This document shows positions 41,982 through 53,657 of a DNA stretch of 55,523 bases, one piece after another. Under the pieces are notes generated by a model. The model was not told the origin of the DNA, did not search any database, and worked only from the letters and a program-made list of their open reading frames with translations. Both the position numbers and the translations under genes were made by a program. The stretch lies in assembly GCA_001574975.1 (NCBI GenBank), contig KQ965853.1, positions 77,641-133,163 on the forward strand, given 5' to 3'. Within the stretch, counting starts at the first letter, position 1, and the number at the start of each line of letters is the position of its first letter. Source of the stretch: Gonapodya prolifera JEL478. Lineage: Eukaryota; Monoblepharomycota; Monoblepharidomycetes; Monoblepharidales; Gonapodyaceae.

Positions 41982-43075
41982 CGAAGGGTGAGCTGGCGGA
42001 GCTGGCGTTGACGGAGTCTATTAAAGGTCCTTGGAGGTGTCACAGGTGGATGGGCGAGAGCTTGGATTGAGTTAAGACCGGGGAGTATGTTCGCAGGGAA
42101 TTGGTGGCCCGTGGCCTGTGTTTTTGGGCGGGAACAAGGGTGGAGTGTGACCTCTCCATGTGAGACGACGCCCTGACTCACAAATTTCATTATGCTTTTT
42201 TCTTTATTTTCAGAGTGGTAGTCTCATGGTAATTTTTTCTACAAGATTCCGCCGTGTCCTCTCCTGCTCCATGCAAACAAATGTCCATGTCTTCGCAAGT
42301 GAGGGAGAGCGGAGTGGTCTTCGCATCTAAACTGTTCATACCCAAAGCCCAGCAAAAAGTCCGCTCCACCAGTGAATTAAATTCAGCCTTGCCGACAATC
42401 GCATCTGACAGGTGTGCAAAGTCAGTCACTGTGGAAGATAATCAGACGAGTAAGGCAGCAGATGGTGGGGAATCTCCAATGAAATTTTGAGACTCTGTGC
42501 ACTTGCTGGAGCTATTGCAAAACAACATGAGAGTAGTCACGAATCTGGGTGTAAGACAAGCGTTCGAGCTCCTCTCCAATCCACGTTTGCGCAACACGCA
42601 GATTTGTACTGTAAATCGATGAAATTGCAGACATTGTGTCAATGTGTCGGGTGACAAACGCTGCGTATAAACAACGGAATTCACTCGTAAACCCAACCTA
42701 GTTCGAGAGTCCCTTGCTATGTGTAATCGAGCATGTCCGCACAAGCTATATGTGGACCAAGACTGAAAGTATCTTTTGCAAATGACGAGACTGCAGAATC
42801 CGAAGTCATCTTCCACGATGACGCTCTCAGGTGTCACCTGACACTAGATGATGCTCCGCGAACGCAACGACCCCACCGATACATCCAAACCCACCATCCA
42901 CCAATACGTGGCGTTACTACAGACGCAATGGCCGCCACGCATTACCAACACAGCGGCTCTTGTTGCGAAGGTCTTCACACCCGCACCGACGCTGCTGCCT
43001 GCACGATCGCTCCGATCGCCTGCGTCCCCTGTCTTTCCCCCATCAAACTCCCGCCCGCACCCGCCGACGCCCGCA
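41982..43075. other. Intergenic, divergent promoters, 1.1 kb
   Basis: Between the minus-strand RING/SGF29 gene and the plus-strand membrane protein gene. Frames at 42254-42490 and 42442-42837 are not protein-like enough to call. Confidence 0.4.
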
Positions 43076-44498
43076 ATGTCGTTCAGCTACGGGATCCCGG
43101 GCGCGGACGGGCGCATGCACTGCGACTGGCGACGCTCGCTGTCTGGCTGCGTCGAGTCCGCTCCTCTCAGGGTCATTGCGGCCGTGGTGGTGACGCTCGC
43201 AGTGAGTGCTCGGTGCTGCGGGGGGAGTTGCTGTTCCCCGCTGCTCGAGCTTTCACCAACCGCACCTCATCTCCCACCCTTTTCGCACCCTTCGCTGGCA
43301 CAAACGCACCAAGATCGCCAACGCCATCTCCTCACTCATCCTCGGCACGATCCGCTACCGGACGTCAACTTCCTTCTTGCTCACACGCCGCGGGGACTCG
43401 CTACAGCTGCAAACCGTGGATTTTGCATTCGTGGTGATCGCCGTCGACCAAATCATCCTCGCGGCGCACTTCGGGTCCATCCTGGTCCTCGACGACACCT
43501 ACCCCGCCCTTCCACGCGAGCTCCTCCTCGCGCTCATATGCACACGAATAGGCGTCCTCGGCACAATCCAGATCGCAGGGTACCGCGAGACGTTGCGCGA
43601 GCTTGAAGAAATCCATGATTTGGCGCCACCACCCGGTGACTCCCGCTGGTCCCGCCTGTGCGCCGCAACGTCCCGCCTACCCCTTCATTCGGCGCTCGTC
43701 GTGCTCCTCCTGGGCATCCCGAACCTCGGAATCGGCATATTCGCCGGGATCGCCGCACACCTGGGCGCCACAACATTGCACGACCTCGCCGCCCGCCTCG
43801 AGGACGCGTGGATGGCGCTCATGCTCCTCATCCTAACCATGTCCGCCCTCGCCGCGTCGCGCGCCACGACCTGCCTCCTTGCGCGCATGCGGGAGCACGA
43901 CGCAGAGATTGAAGCCGTCCACGCCAGTGCCGGAGCCAGTGCAGGTGCACTTCCCGGTGCCGGGGTCGAGCGGCGGCTTTCCGAGGCCGCACGTAGAGCG
44001 CTCAAGCGATCCCGCGATTCTCCGATGCACCAAAGCGCGTTCACGCTCGACACGCGCCACATGCCGCCCGTAGTGCTGCGCGTCGTGGAGGGCTTGTTTG
44101 GGAGCAAGCTCACGTCGCATGAGAAGGGCCAGGTGCGGGAGTACATGTTGAGTGGGATTAGCAAGTGTGCGTGCAAGTGGGGGGTGCGGTGTGGGGGGTG
44201 CGGTGTGGGGGCGGTTGCACTGCATCTCCAAACTTGAGCGCCATTCAAAGTCTGACATGACCCGTTCCCCCTCCCTGATACCTCATGCCACCACGCCCAC
44301 TACTCAGTCGTGACCCAAATCTCACTCAACGGGATCCTCACTACGCTCCTGCACGTCGCGTACGCCGCCACGCGGACGCAGGTGTTCGGCACGGCGTGGG
44401 TCGGTGTGGCGCTGTTTGTCGTGCAGATTGGCGCGTATGAGGTCGTTACGAGTGCGTTGCGCTGTGGTCCGGGAGTGGGGGCGTGGGATTCGTACTGA
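43076..44498 (+). CDS. Multi-pass membrane protein, unrecognised
   Basis: Exons 43076-43201, 43314-44166 and 44308-44498 join in phase to 1170 nt (389 aa). The ATG in cgcaATGTCG gives MSFSYGIPGADGRMHCDW. Hydrophobic segments: LRVIAAVVVTLA, DFAFVVIAVDQIILAAHF, ELLLALICTRIGVLGTIQIA, SALVVLLLGIPNLGIGIFAG, AWMALMLLILTMSALAASRA, and in the last exon ISLNGILTTLLHVAYA and AWVGVALFVVQIGAYEVV. That suggests six to seven membrane spans with a charged, possibly cytoplasmic loop (residues about 245-315, RRLSEAARRALKRSRDS). The exon-2 donor is GTGCGT at 44167; the GT two bases earlier would break the frame. No transporter signature or conserved motif is recognised. Confidence 0.7.
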
Positions 44499-45505
44499 CA
44501 TCACCGCCACCTTTTTTCCTCCCCTTTCCTTGCGTCCCGCCAACCGACGCGCATTATACGCATGAACAACCCACACACATTATCTCTGACTTAATGTGAT
44601 CCCCTCTGTGACCTGTGACCGTACCCACTCTCGACGATTCCACAAAACGCCACGTGACCACCATCCCGTATGATCTTCTACCCGATCACACCGCTCATGA
44701 CCTCCGACCGACCACCCTCGTACAATCTCTCGTATGACCATACCTCGAATGACGATCGCACACCATGATTATTACCTTCCATGACTCGTCCTCCATATGA
44801 CGCCATGTGACCACCACCACCGCACCCACCGACATGTGACCACACACTATATGACCTCCTCCGCCTCTCGAAACTCGCATGATCACGGTTACCCATGAAC
44901 ACGACCACGACCACGCCCCACGCCAACGGTCGACCGGCGACCCCACACCACACCACGACATCACTTGGCACTTGGCACGACGCCGCGACGCGCAACAGCA
45001 ATTGCGCTGATCCCCCTCGGGTGGGTGGCTGTGCACAAAAAGGCGCTTGGGCAGAGTGGGGCAGCGACTGCGACGGGCGGATGGGCGGGCGGGAGTGGTG
45101 ATGTGTATGCGTCTGGGAATCTTGGCAGTTGAATATGTGAGCACAATGCACATACGTAATGACTGCACGAAATTGGAAAAAGACATGGAAACGGAATATT
45201 TTATTTGCGCTGCATACCAACGAGGCTCAGTTGTATATCTTGTGTGGAACAGAAAGGGAACAGGTCGAACCTCCCAAAAAGTCCACTCAGATCGGTAAGA
45301 CCGCAGCCACATCGGACTTGGCACGGGAGGCATCGAAGGGCGACGCAGACGAGAGAGAAAAGAAAAGAAAGAGAAGAGAGAAGAGCGAGCGAAAGCGAGT
45401 CCGCGCGGGAAAGAGTGGGCGCGAGGGAGCGAACGCGAGGGAGGAGACACCGCGGGGAGACAGCGCACACTCAGCAAGAGCACCGCGGAGAGGAGGAGCA
45501 GTGCG
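44499..45505. other. Intergenic, 1 kb, with ATGAC-periodic repeat
   Basis: Upstream of the 1052-aa gene. The first 400 bases contain the repeat listed next; 45300-45480 is purine-rich (GAGA, AGCGAG) and probably 5' UTR. The purine-rich part is open in the frame of the next gene but looks like UTR. Confidence 0.5.
44590..44900. repeat. Degenerate tandem array, 16-bp period, ATGACC-like units
   Basis: A TGAC/TGAT core recurs at about 44595, 44608, 44615, 44653, 44669, 44696, 44733, 44749, 44764, 44780, 44796, 44805, 44834, 44850, 44879 and 44894. Many of the later steps are 15-16 bases. Between cores the sequence is C/T/A-rich. The units are decayed and no exact copies remain. Confidence 0.55.
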
Positions 45506-48500
45506 ATGGCGGACGCAACGGACAAGATGAGCAGCGGCAGCGACGACACGTCCGAGTGCGAGGGAAGCGAGGGAAGCGCAGACGCGGTCGAGTCCGGGGA
45601 CGAGTGGGGCGGAGATGCAGGTGCAGAGGCGAAGGCACACGCAGGAGCAGGTGCAGACCCTGGTGCAGACGCAAAGACGGAGGCAGGACCAATACCAGGA
45701 GCAGGAGCAGACGCGACACCACGCACCACGCGCGCACCCTTGCCCTCGCTGCACACCAACCCCTCGCTACACGCGCCACTGCCGCTGCCACTCCCTCCTG
45801 CCCTCGCGCGGCCATCGCTGCTGCACAACATCCGGCGACTCCCCTGGCAGCACCATTCCACGTCCCTGCTGTTCACGCTCATGCACCTCAGCTCGCAGCC
45901 GCTTTCGTCAGACTCGAACTCGAGCACGTCCGTTGGCCAGTGGAGGATTGTGTCGCGCTCGTTTCCCGTGTACAAACGTGCGTCGGCTGTTGTTACTCTT
46001 GCTCTTGCTCTTACTCTTGCTTTTGCTCGTTGCATTGCCCTAACCCCACTCTTCTTACCCCTCTCGTGACATCAGTCGCCGAATCAAACTCCTTCCAGCA
46101 CATCTCCGACGCCTGGTCATACCTGCACACCTCCGCTATACCCCGTGCCGAATCCCTCCTCCCGCTCGGCCAGAAACTCACTGCAAAGCGTGTCATCAAG
46201 CTCCTCAAACAGGCGATACCCAAATCCAACACATCCGCGCCTGCTCATACTCGTGCACTTCCCCCTCCTTCTCATGCTCACGCGAACGCCCTGACGCCCG
46301 CACAAAGACCCGGCGCCTCGCCCGCTCCCCGCGTTGTCGCTGCAGCTCTCACCGACCCCTTCTCTCTTACATCTCCCATCCCCAACCCAACTCCCATCCC
46401 CACGCCAAGACCCATCGCGGCACCCACTCCCACTCCCGCGCCGCAACCATTGTCCATCCCGCGCTCTTCCTCTCACCCCCCACCCACATCGTCTCTCTCC
46501 ACGGCACAACTCCGTGGCGTGGGCGCTCTGTTCGCCGGTTCCACGAGTGCCGCCGCCGGAATCGCCGAGTCTGCCAGGTCTGCCGGGTCTACTGGGTGTG
46601 CGCACGCACCACCCGGTGTACTATCCACGGGCGGTGGCGGTGGCCCGTCACCGCCCGACTTTGACTTGCTCCCCTTCCCCACCACCGCCTCCGCCCTCCC
46701 ACACCCCTCCACGCCGCCCCTCCCCGTTCCATCGCCGCGCCTCTCGGCACCGCCACTGCTCTCCCCGCTCGCCATCCCGCTCGGCCTGACCTCGTCGTCT
46801 GCGTCCTCGTCCTACTCGAGCACGTCGTCCGACGCGTCTGGGATGGGGTTCGGAGCTGGTTTAGGCGTGGGCGTGCCGGTTGTGGAGGGTGCGGGTCCAA
46901 GCGGAGGCTTCGGTGCGGGCACAGGCACAGGCACAGGCGCAAACGGACCAGCCGGTGCAAACCCGCCCGACTCACACACCGACCCTGCTCCGTCCACTCG
47001 CGGGGCTCTCCCGCCCACGACCACCACCACCATCGCAGCCGACACGCCACCGCCGCCATACGTCCCGCAATCACCCCGCTCGCGGTCTGCCTCGGTTCCG
47101 AGCTCGGGCGTGTCCACCACCTCCTCCTCCACATCCGGCGCATCAAACACTGCCACTACTGCTCATGCACTGTCTCTATCCACGCCGCATCAAACTCTCT
47201 CACTATCGCCACCACACGCTGCACATTCACTGCCACAACCCGCAACCCCGCCCCCGCCCTCCCCGACCCGCCAGCGCCCGCCGCTGCCGATGCTCAACTT
47301 TGGCGCACGGCCAAAACCCGCTCCTGCTCTTGGCACCGCGCTTGTTCCTGGCACGCCGCCTGCCCTTGCCCTCTCCGCCCCTGTTCCCACCACGCAGTCG
47401 CCCTCTTCGGGCGCCGTTGCCGGCCCCACCGGCTCCACAATCAACACAACAACAGGCCTCCCCGCCCCGCCGACCCCGCCGACCCCCCCGGCTTTCTTCG
47501 ACCCGATCCGCGCATGGATCCACACCGAGTCGCCTGAGCAGCGCCGCACGCCTGATTACCCCGTCGGTGGACCTTCGGGGTATGCACGGTGGTTCTTGCG
47601 TCTTGTTGTCGTCCCGCCCGGCGTGGTGGGACGCGGCGGGAGGTGGGGGTATAAAGGTTCGTTCGTTGTGTGTTCTGTGTGGCATGTCGTCTCCATGCTG
47701 ACACTCCCCCCAACCCCCACGCCACTTCCACCAGACCTCCGCGCGCTGACCCTGGTGCGCAACCGCCGCCGCCTGCTCATGTTCCTGACGGTGTACCTGC
47801 TCGTCCTGCGTCTTGCATCCTGGGACCTGTTCTTACTTCTGCTCCTGGGGAGCTACTGTGGGGTGCTGTTCCTGGCGCGCAATACGGCCAGCATGAACTG
47901 GCGCATGGCAAAGCGTGCCGTTAGGCAGCGCGCCGGGTGGATTGGAGGGTGGCTCGGAGGATATTTCGGACGTAGGGAGGGCAGGGCACGGCGGGGTGGT
48001 GGGGTTGCCGTCGGTGGTGACCGAGGTGGAATGGGCTACGCACAGGTACACGACGAGGAGGACGATGAGGAAGACGACGATTGGGACGACCACGCTGTTG
48101 GCGCAGGTGGTGGGCTTGGAGCGTTCGCGTTCGAGGGTGGGTGGGACGAGATGGCCGCCGCAATCGCGGCCGTGTCGGGGAGCGCCGTGCCGACGCCTGG
48201 GCCGGCGCCGGGGATGCTGGAGAGGGAGCGGGAGCGGGAACGAGATCGGGACAGGGACCGCGAACGGGAACGGGATCGAGATCGGGACCGAATCGAACCT
48301 GACAAACCCCCCCGGCGCCCGCCTCCCCCCACCGCGACGGCGTCGAGTCCCCCTCCCGCTGCATCAGGCCTTCCCACGTCTGGTCCCCCGCTCCGACGGC
48401 GGATCTTTGGGCGTGGGCGGCCGCCCGGCGTGGCTGGAGGCTCGCAGAGCGCTAACGGGGCGCTCGGACAGCGCGCAGAGGGCGTGAAGGGACGTTCGAG

Positions 48501-48840
48501 GAGTGTTGAGAGCGTGGCTACCCGGGGCTCCGCGGTGCCAGGACATGGGAGCCAAACCCAGGCCCAGGCCCAGGTCCCCGCGCGGTCAAAATTGGGACAG
48601 TTGTTCGGACGGCGGAAGGTGACGGGCGGCGCCGTTGGGCCTGGATTGGATCATGCGGGAGGTGCCACTTCTGGTGGTGGACTCCCTGCCATTGCGCCGT
48701 CGGAGCATGGCTCGGACGATGGCCGTGCCCTATCCCAAGTGCATCCTCATCTGGGTGCAACGGGACCTGGTGATGAGACCGATGCACGGGGGTGGGTAAG
48801 ACCGCGGGTTCGTGCGGCGTCGGCGGTTGCCGTTGGGTAA
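45506..48840 (+). CDS. Large low-complexity protein with a two-helix membrane hairpin
   Basis: Exons 45506-45977, 46076-47656 and 47735-48840 join in phase to 3159 nt (1052 aa). The start is MADATDKMSSGSDD. The frame through intron 1 is also open, so an unspliced read would be longer but would put the CT-rich intron into protein. Residues 80-160 and 158-195 look folded (SLLHNIRRLPWQHHSTSLLF, SFQHISDAWSYLHT, AKRVIKLLKQAI). Residues 200-670 are Pro/Ser/Ala/Thr low complexity. Then come a conserved-looking FFDPIRAWIHTESPEQRRTP, WFLRLVVVPPGVVG, and in exon 3 LLMFLTVYLLVLRLASWDLF, LLLLLGSYCGVLFLA as a membrane hairpin, followed by a basic amphipathic stretch. A run of alternating Arg-Glu-Arg-Asp (48220-48292) and a Pro-rich basic tail end the protein. 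This resembles ER-shaping or contact-site proteins in layout only; no family is recognised. Confidence 0.7.
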
Positions 48841-49387
48841 TATCCGGGCATTGGGTTAGAGCAGGGGGACCGCGATACTCTGCGATACACGAGCACAATC
48901 ACCAGCAACGAACAGGAACATGAGCACGCAAAGAGGCATTTTGGTGGCATGAGTAACATATTTTGTATTGATACATTGGCGCAATGCCGAGATTCCAGAC
49001 CTGAATGGGTTTTGTCACATGTTCGTGTGTTTGCATCTCACAGGTTTCTGAATGGTAAGGCGGGTAGTACACCCCAAGTGCTCTAAATCTATCCCCCCGT
49101 CAAACCCCGCCCCCACTTGCGAGTCTTGTGCAGATTACGTTCTCAGCATGGTAGTATTTAGGATACAATACTAATGTAAGCAATGGAAATGAATATCCAA
49201 CATTCAACAAAATCTATCACCTCCCGACAAGCTCCTAGAATCAATGCAAATGCGACAAACAATTGGCGAGGAGGACCTGTATCGAGTCGGCATACAGTCC
49301 AACGGTGAGTGACCCTATAGTTGTGTTGAAGTCGCCGAAAGAAACACTCACGATTAGGGCGTAAAGGCGACAGGAGGAGCGTAGCAT
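48841..49387. other. Intergenic, convergent 3' ends
   Basis: Lies between the stops of two convergent genes. AT-rich, no supported feature. Confidence 0.45.
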
Positions 49388-49822
49388 CTAGGCGACTGCA
49401 GGTGTGCAAAGACTACCGGAAGTGCCAAATGTCGGGTCGTTGTAAAACTGAAACAAAGGTGAAAGGGCAAACCCACCCAACACACCTTGCCCATTGCGCA
49501 CAGCCCGGCGCATCTCCCTTCTCTGCTCCTTCACGGCCCGCTTCACTTCCTTCCTGCACCTCTTCTGAGCGTGGCGAATCTCCTTCCGGATACACGTGAC
49601 CGCTCTTCGTTCGGCATGACCGGGAACGACAGCGTCCAGGAGAGCTCCGAAGAGTGTCCGCGGTGAAACATACGCAACGGTGGGTGTGGCCGGAGCCAGG
49701 AGGGTGGCCTGCTGGTTAGGTGGGAGCGAAGGCGCGGCCGCTTCGATGTGTTTGTACGAAGGTGGGGCTTCTTCGTGCTGCTCCTCCGAAAAGGCAGCGC
49801 TGGCAATGGATTTCGAGTTCAT
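49388..49822 (-). CDS. Small basic protein, unrecognised
   Basis: The start at 49822 (MNSKSIASAAFSEEQHEEAP) gives up to 144 aa. It begins with a PPSYKHIE-type motif (PPxY, a possible WW-domain or NEDD4-type ligase binding site), then a Pro/Ala linker, a hydrophobic LFGALLDAVVPGHAERR and a very basic helix (CIRKEIRHAQKRCRKEVKRA and on). The end is uncertain. A 38-nt GT-AG segment near the end would change the C-terminus to VLQRPDIWHFR with a stop at 49413; unspliced it ends ...CTPAVA at 49388. The frame continues upstream of 49822, but that part does not look coding. No family is recognised. Confidence 0.5.
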   Translation of the reverse strand: MNSKSIASAAFSEEQHEEAPPSYKHIEAAAPSLPPNQQATLLAPATPTVAYVSPRTLFGALLDAVVPGHAERRAVTCIRKEIRHAQKRCRKEVKRAVKEQRREMRRAVRNGQGVLGGFALSPLFQFYNDPTFGTSGSLCTPAVA

Positions 49823-50443
49823 GTCTTTGAAATGAGTTTTGAAATTTGTTCTGATGGTCCATCTTGGACGGATTGTATGGTTTTGAAGTGGTCGGCATTC
49901 GGTTCGGCTCGGGTGAACCAAGCTGAGGCAAACTTTGGTCGACGAGGTGGTTAGAAGGTGAAACAGCCGGGAGCGTGGTGAAGGGAGAAGAATTACTTTC
50001 AGTATCGGTAGAGCTGGAGTGTGCTCTGTGGTGACGTTTAATCTCCTGTTTAACAAGTGTTTTGAGTTCAAGTAAAAAGGAGATTGTACATACCTCAGGA
50101 CTTTTCAGACGTGACACCAGAACTGCCACGCGATCAATGTGCGTTCAGTGGTCGGTAGTGGCGTCATCATGAGAGCATTGTCAATTCAATTACATAATAC
50201 TAAGTTTCACACCAAAGTTCATACCCCAGGTTGTAAAGGGAAACATTTTCTGTATACGCTCTCAGAGCAACGACCTTCCAGACATGGATCGCATATGTAT
50301 TGAAATCGAAACAACGCTCTCGATACAACGCTCTTAGATAATAATGGTTCCGACGGGGCCACTATGAACCGAGTGGATCCATCGATTGTTTCCATTCCCA
50401 CACACATCCCACCTCTTCATTTGCTCCGCCGCCAAATTGTGCA
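49823..50443. other. Intergenic, divergent promoters
   Basis: Between a minus-strand small gene and the plus-strand FAH-family gene. No supported feature. Confidence 0.4.
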
Positions 50444-51822
50444 ATGTCTCCCTCCTGGAAGCGCCTGATTCGCTTTGAAGCCGTCGAAGGTGACCGAGTT
50501 TGCTCCCGACACTTTGTCCTGGTGCGATCTGCTAACTTCTCGGGCATCTCACAGGCGGGATTCACTATGGAGAGCCAGTCGCAGCGTCTCTTGCCGCTGA
50601 TGGGTCCTTGGTGGCCGATGCTGCTATTAAGGCGACAGAGGTCTCCGGCCTGTTCGACGGTGTCATAGGCGAGAAGGTTCTCACCGTGAAGAAGGTGAAT
50701 GCTCTGCAATTTTCACGCACTGAATGAGATGTTGGACAGGGCGATGTAACAAATGGCGAAATGCGTTACGTGTCAGCTCCTCTCACCACTCGAATCCACC
50801 CCGGCAATCGCTTGCATCGGGATCAACGTGAGGGCTTGTTGCATTCCGTATGGGTGATAGTGCCTGATTGTTTCCTTTCGATCGATTCCAGTACAAAGAA
50901 CACCACGAAGAAGCAGCAGTTGGTGTCTTCCACTCTTTATGCCACGATTTTTGAGCTGAACGTACTCAATGAAAATCTCACGACATTGAGCAGGAAGCGA
51001 CCAGACTTAAACTTCCGGAAAACCCAGTCCTGTTCCACAAGTTCCCAGGTGCTCTTGCCGGTTCCGGAACATTGGTGCTCCCGAAAACAACCAACGATGG
51101 ACAAATGGATTACGAGGCAGAGGTGTGGATAGCTAGCTGCTTCCTTCAGAGCATGCTGTCACAATGTCTTCTTTCGAATCTTGATTCCACAAGCTCGTTG
51201 TGATCATCGGCAAGAAGGGCAAAAACATCCCAGTTGACAAGGCACTGGATCACGTTCTCGGATACACGTGCGGTAACGACCTATCAGCACGAAAATGGCA
51301 GTTCGCTTGTGGAGGGCAATTCAACTTTGGCAAGGTACAGTTGGAGCCGGATACGATTGGGTGCTTGCAAACACGTGTACTGATTCCAACTGCTTCAAGG
51401 GCATGGACGGGTTCTCCCCCATTGGCCCAATGATTGTGCGAGCTGATGTTCTTGGAGACCCCCAGAATCTCCGCATTCGAAGCATTCTCAACGGGGCGAC
51501 AATGCAAGACAGCACCACGCAAAAAATGATTTTCGATGTTAAGTATTTGGTTTCATTTTTGTCGAAAGGTGCGTCCGTTCTTGTGCCTTTCCAGCACTGT
51601 CTTTTGACTCTTTCCGCGCGAAACTCCCACATCGTTCACACTACAGGCACCACTCTCTACCCCGGTACCATTATTCTTTCTGGCACGCCCGCGGGAGTGG
51701 GATTCGTGCGCAATCCGGTGGTTGCGCTCCAGGACGGTGATGTGTGCGATGTTGTCATTGACAAAATTGGTACTCTCAGAAACGAGATTAAGTACGTCAG
51801 TGAAGATGCATATGAGTTGTGA
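50444..51822 (+). CDS. Fumarylacetoacetate-hydrolase-family enzyme (FAHD-like)
   Basis: Likely hydrolase or decarboxylase of acylpyruvates or oxaloacetate (FAHD1-like). Start [16 protein letters not shown], then exon 2 [20 protein letters not shown] (joined across a 65-nt intron). Later exons: RCIGIN joined to YKEHHEEAA (the His/Glu pair that binds catalytic water), [20 protein letters not shown], then [35 protein letters not shown] (metal-binding Glu/Asp region), [24 protein letters not shown], and [20 protein letters not shown], the family's conserved substrate loop. It ends [12 protein letters not shown] at 51822. At least seven introns of about 40-65 nt; edges are approximate. Key metal ligands appear present. 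No targeting sequence is obvious. Confidence 0.88.
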
Positions 51823-51967
51823 TTGAGCAGCACATTTTGTAACATTTCGGCTGGACTCGAGCGCGAGAACGAGTGTAGCCTATTTTCGTCCAGTCGGCAT
51901 CTCGATCCGTCCGACCTACTTCACGATCGTTGAATCCATCAAAGACCCACACGCTGTTCCCTGACGC

Positions 51968-52943
51968 ATGGCCCCATTCACTTTCGACCGACCGCCGCTC
52001 ATCATCGGGCCTGTTTCAGGAGTAAAGCACTCGGCGACGTGGTTTGTGTCGAATCGTGTCAACCTGTATCATGGCACAAAGTCTCATACATCAATCTGTG
52101 CTCCTCCAAGCATTATCTTGCATGGATATGGCGATGACGCCGATGGATGGGAGCATCTTGGTCGGCGAGCCGTACGTCTTGACATTGCAAGTCCATCATC
52201 TCTTTTGCAAGTAACACGGCGTTCTGTTTTCTTCCAGTCGCCTCTCCTACCCCACGTCAAATTTGTCTTTCCCAACGCAAATCAACAGTCGTGGTTTGAT
52301 TTCAGTTTGGGACCTCACAGCGACGTTACAACCAAGACTCTTTTGGACGCGAGGGATACGGTGGTGGAGATGATCGAAAAGGAAATAGCTTCGGGGATCA
52401 AAAGCTACAGGATTTTGCTCGGTGGATTTTCGCAAGGCGGGGCAGGTCAGTCAATCGGTCGACGTCTTTATGTATGTACGACAAAATGTGATCACTGAAA
52501 CCACACGACTTTTATAAGTGTCCCTGCTGGTATCGACAACAGCGCCGTCCCACATGAAGCTCGCCGCAGTTCTTCCCATTGCCACCTTCCTTCCCCTGTC
52601 CGAGCCACCCCCCACTCCGTCCACCGCCGACGTCACACCGCCCCCCGCAGACTCCAAGTCTGACTCTGAACCGCCCTTGCCACCTCTTGCCTCGCACACC
52701 ACGCCCACCAACAAAGACACCGTCCACCTCTGGCTCCACGGCGAAGCCGATGCCATGGTCCCCATCCAGCGGGGCGCCGCAGCTTGTGAGATGCTGAAGC
52801 GCCTTGGGTTCGAGAAAACGTTCATGGTCACTTACAAGGGTGTGGGGCATTGGACGTCTGAGAGAATGGTCGAGAATGTCGTACGGTTTGTGGAGAAGAT
52901 GCTGGGAGCCGAGGAGGACCAGGAGGGGAAAACTGCAGCGTGA
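51968..52943 (+). CDS. Acyl-protein thioesterase / carboxylesterase
   Basis: Alpha/beta hydrolase of the APT1/lysophospholipase II family that removes palmitate from proteins, usually cytosolic. Start MAPFTFDRPPLIIGPVSG. After a first intron: IILHGYGDDADGWEHLG (oxyanion loop), then SPLLPHVKFVFPNANQQSWF and LLDARDTVVEMIEKEI. The nucleophile elbow GGFSQGGA contains the catalytic Ser, followed after an intron by VSLLVSTTAPSHMKLAAVLP. The catalytic Asp is in LWLHGEADAMVPIQRGAAAC and the His in YKGVGHW. An unusual Pro/Ser/Thr-rich insert of about 40 residues (PPPTPSTADVTPPPADSK and on) sits between the Ser strand and the Asp loop. Four exons; donor of the first intron has two possible positions. 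Confidence 0.9.
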
Positions 52944-53172
52944 AGGTAATTTGATAATTTATTATTTATGTGATAGAAATTATATACTCCAATTTTGAGT
53001 CATTCTGCAAAAAATGAAGACGCATCACGTAATGTAGAGTACACGTTGCGTCAGGGGAGATTGTGCAACATAAGTTTAGTTGAAGCATTCCTGAAGCATT
53101 GCCCATTGAACGCCAAAATTCTGTTAGAAACACCAACAGGACTTATGACAAAGTATTTATAGCATAAATCCT
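52944..53172. other. Short AT-rich gap
   Basis: 3' flank of the thioesterase gene; nothing else seen. Confidence 0.4.
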
Positions 53173-53580
53173 ATGCAAGACCCAGAGCCATTCTCTCTCG
53201 CTCTGCCTCCATCCATGTACACTCGAGACGAGATTCGTAGCCTGCACACTTTGCAGCATGGACTATTCGCTTTGACAAAGCTGTTGCCACCCGTTTGGTT
53301 TGAGCGGGAGTCCAAGGTGGGTAATCAAAGCCACAGGATCAAAGGGACCCATTCCACTACTTTTTAGGTATACAAAATCATGTAAGAGGACTTTGCAGCG
53401 TCGTGGGGCAGGTTCAAGGAGCTTCATTGTGAGCATTACCACCATGTCTCGCTCTTCCTTTATAGACGTCCTTGGACCATCCCTGCCGTCGTAAACAAAA
53501 CCAACCTCAAGGTACACTTTTTTAAGTGCTGGAAGGGCACCGCCAACCCAGGAAAGGAGGTTACTGCTTGCGGATGAGGA
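53173..53580 (+). pseudogene. Relic of an unidentified fungal gene
   Basis: 53173 opens MQDPEPFSLALPPSMYTRDE and runs LHTLQHGLFALTKLLPPVWF to 53320. After a possible intron a second piece reads EDFAASWGRFKELHCEHYHH, VSLFLYRRPWTIPAVVNKTN, VHFFKCWKGTANPGKEVTAC. A TAA stands just before EDFAAS in that frame and a TGA follows TACG. The composition is strongly protein-like and the two pieces look like successive exons, but stops make an intact product unlikely. I do not recognise the family. It lies next to a retrotransposon end. Confidence 0.4.
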
Positions 53581-53657
53581 ACCAACGCTGATGGAGCGCC
53601 TTCTATTCGGAGGTAGAGAGTTTTGAGGTTTGGAAGGATGAAGGTTGGGTCGCCTGG

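Noticed and set aside
45205-45505. Upstream extension of the 1052-aa protein frame
   Set aside because: Purine-rich, Arg/Glu-rich 5' leader; the ATG at 45506 is in a different frame that joins correctly by splicing.
44695-46035. Minus-strand 446-codon frame
   Set aside because: Runs through the repeat array and opposes the real plus-strand exon at 45506-45977; no domain, Arg/Ser-rich shadow composition.
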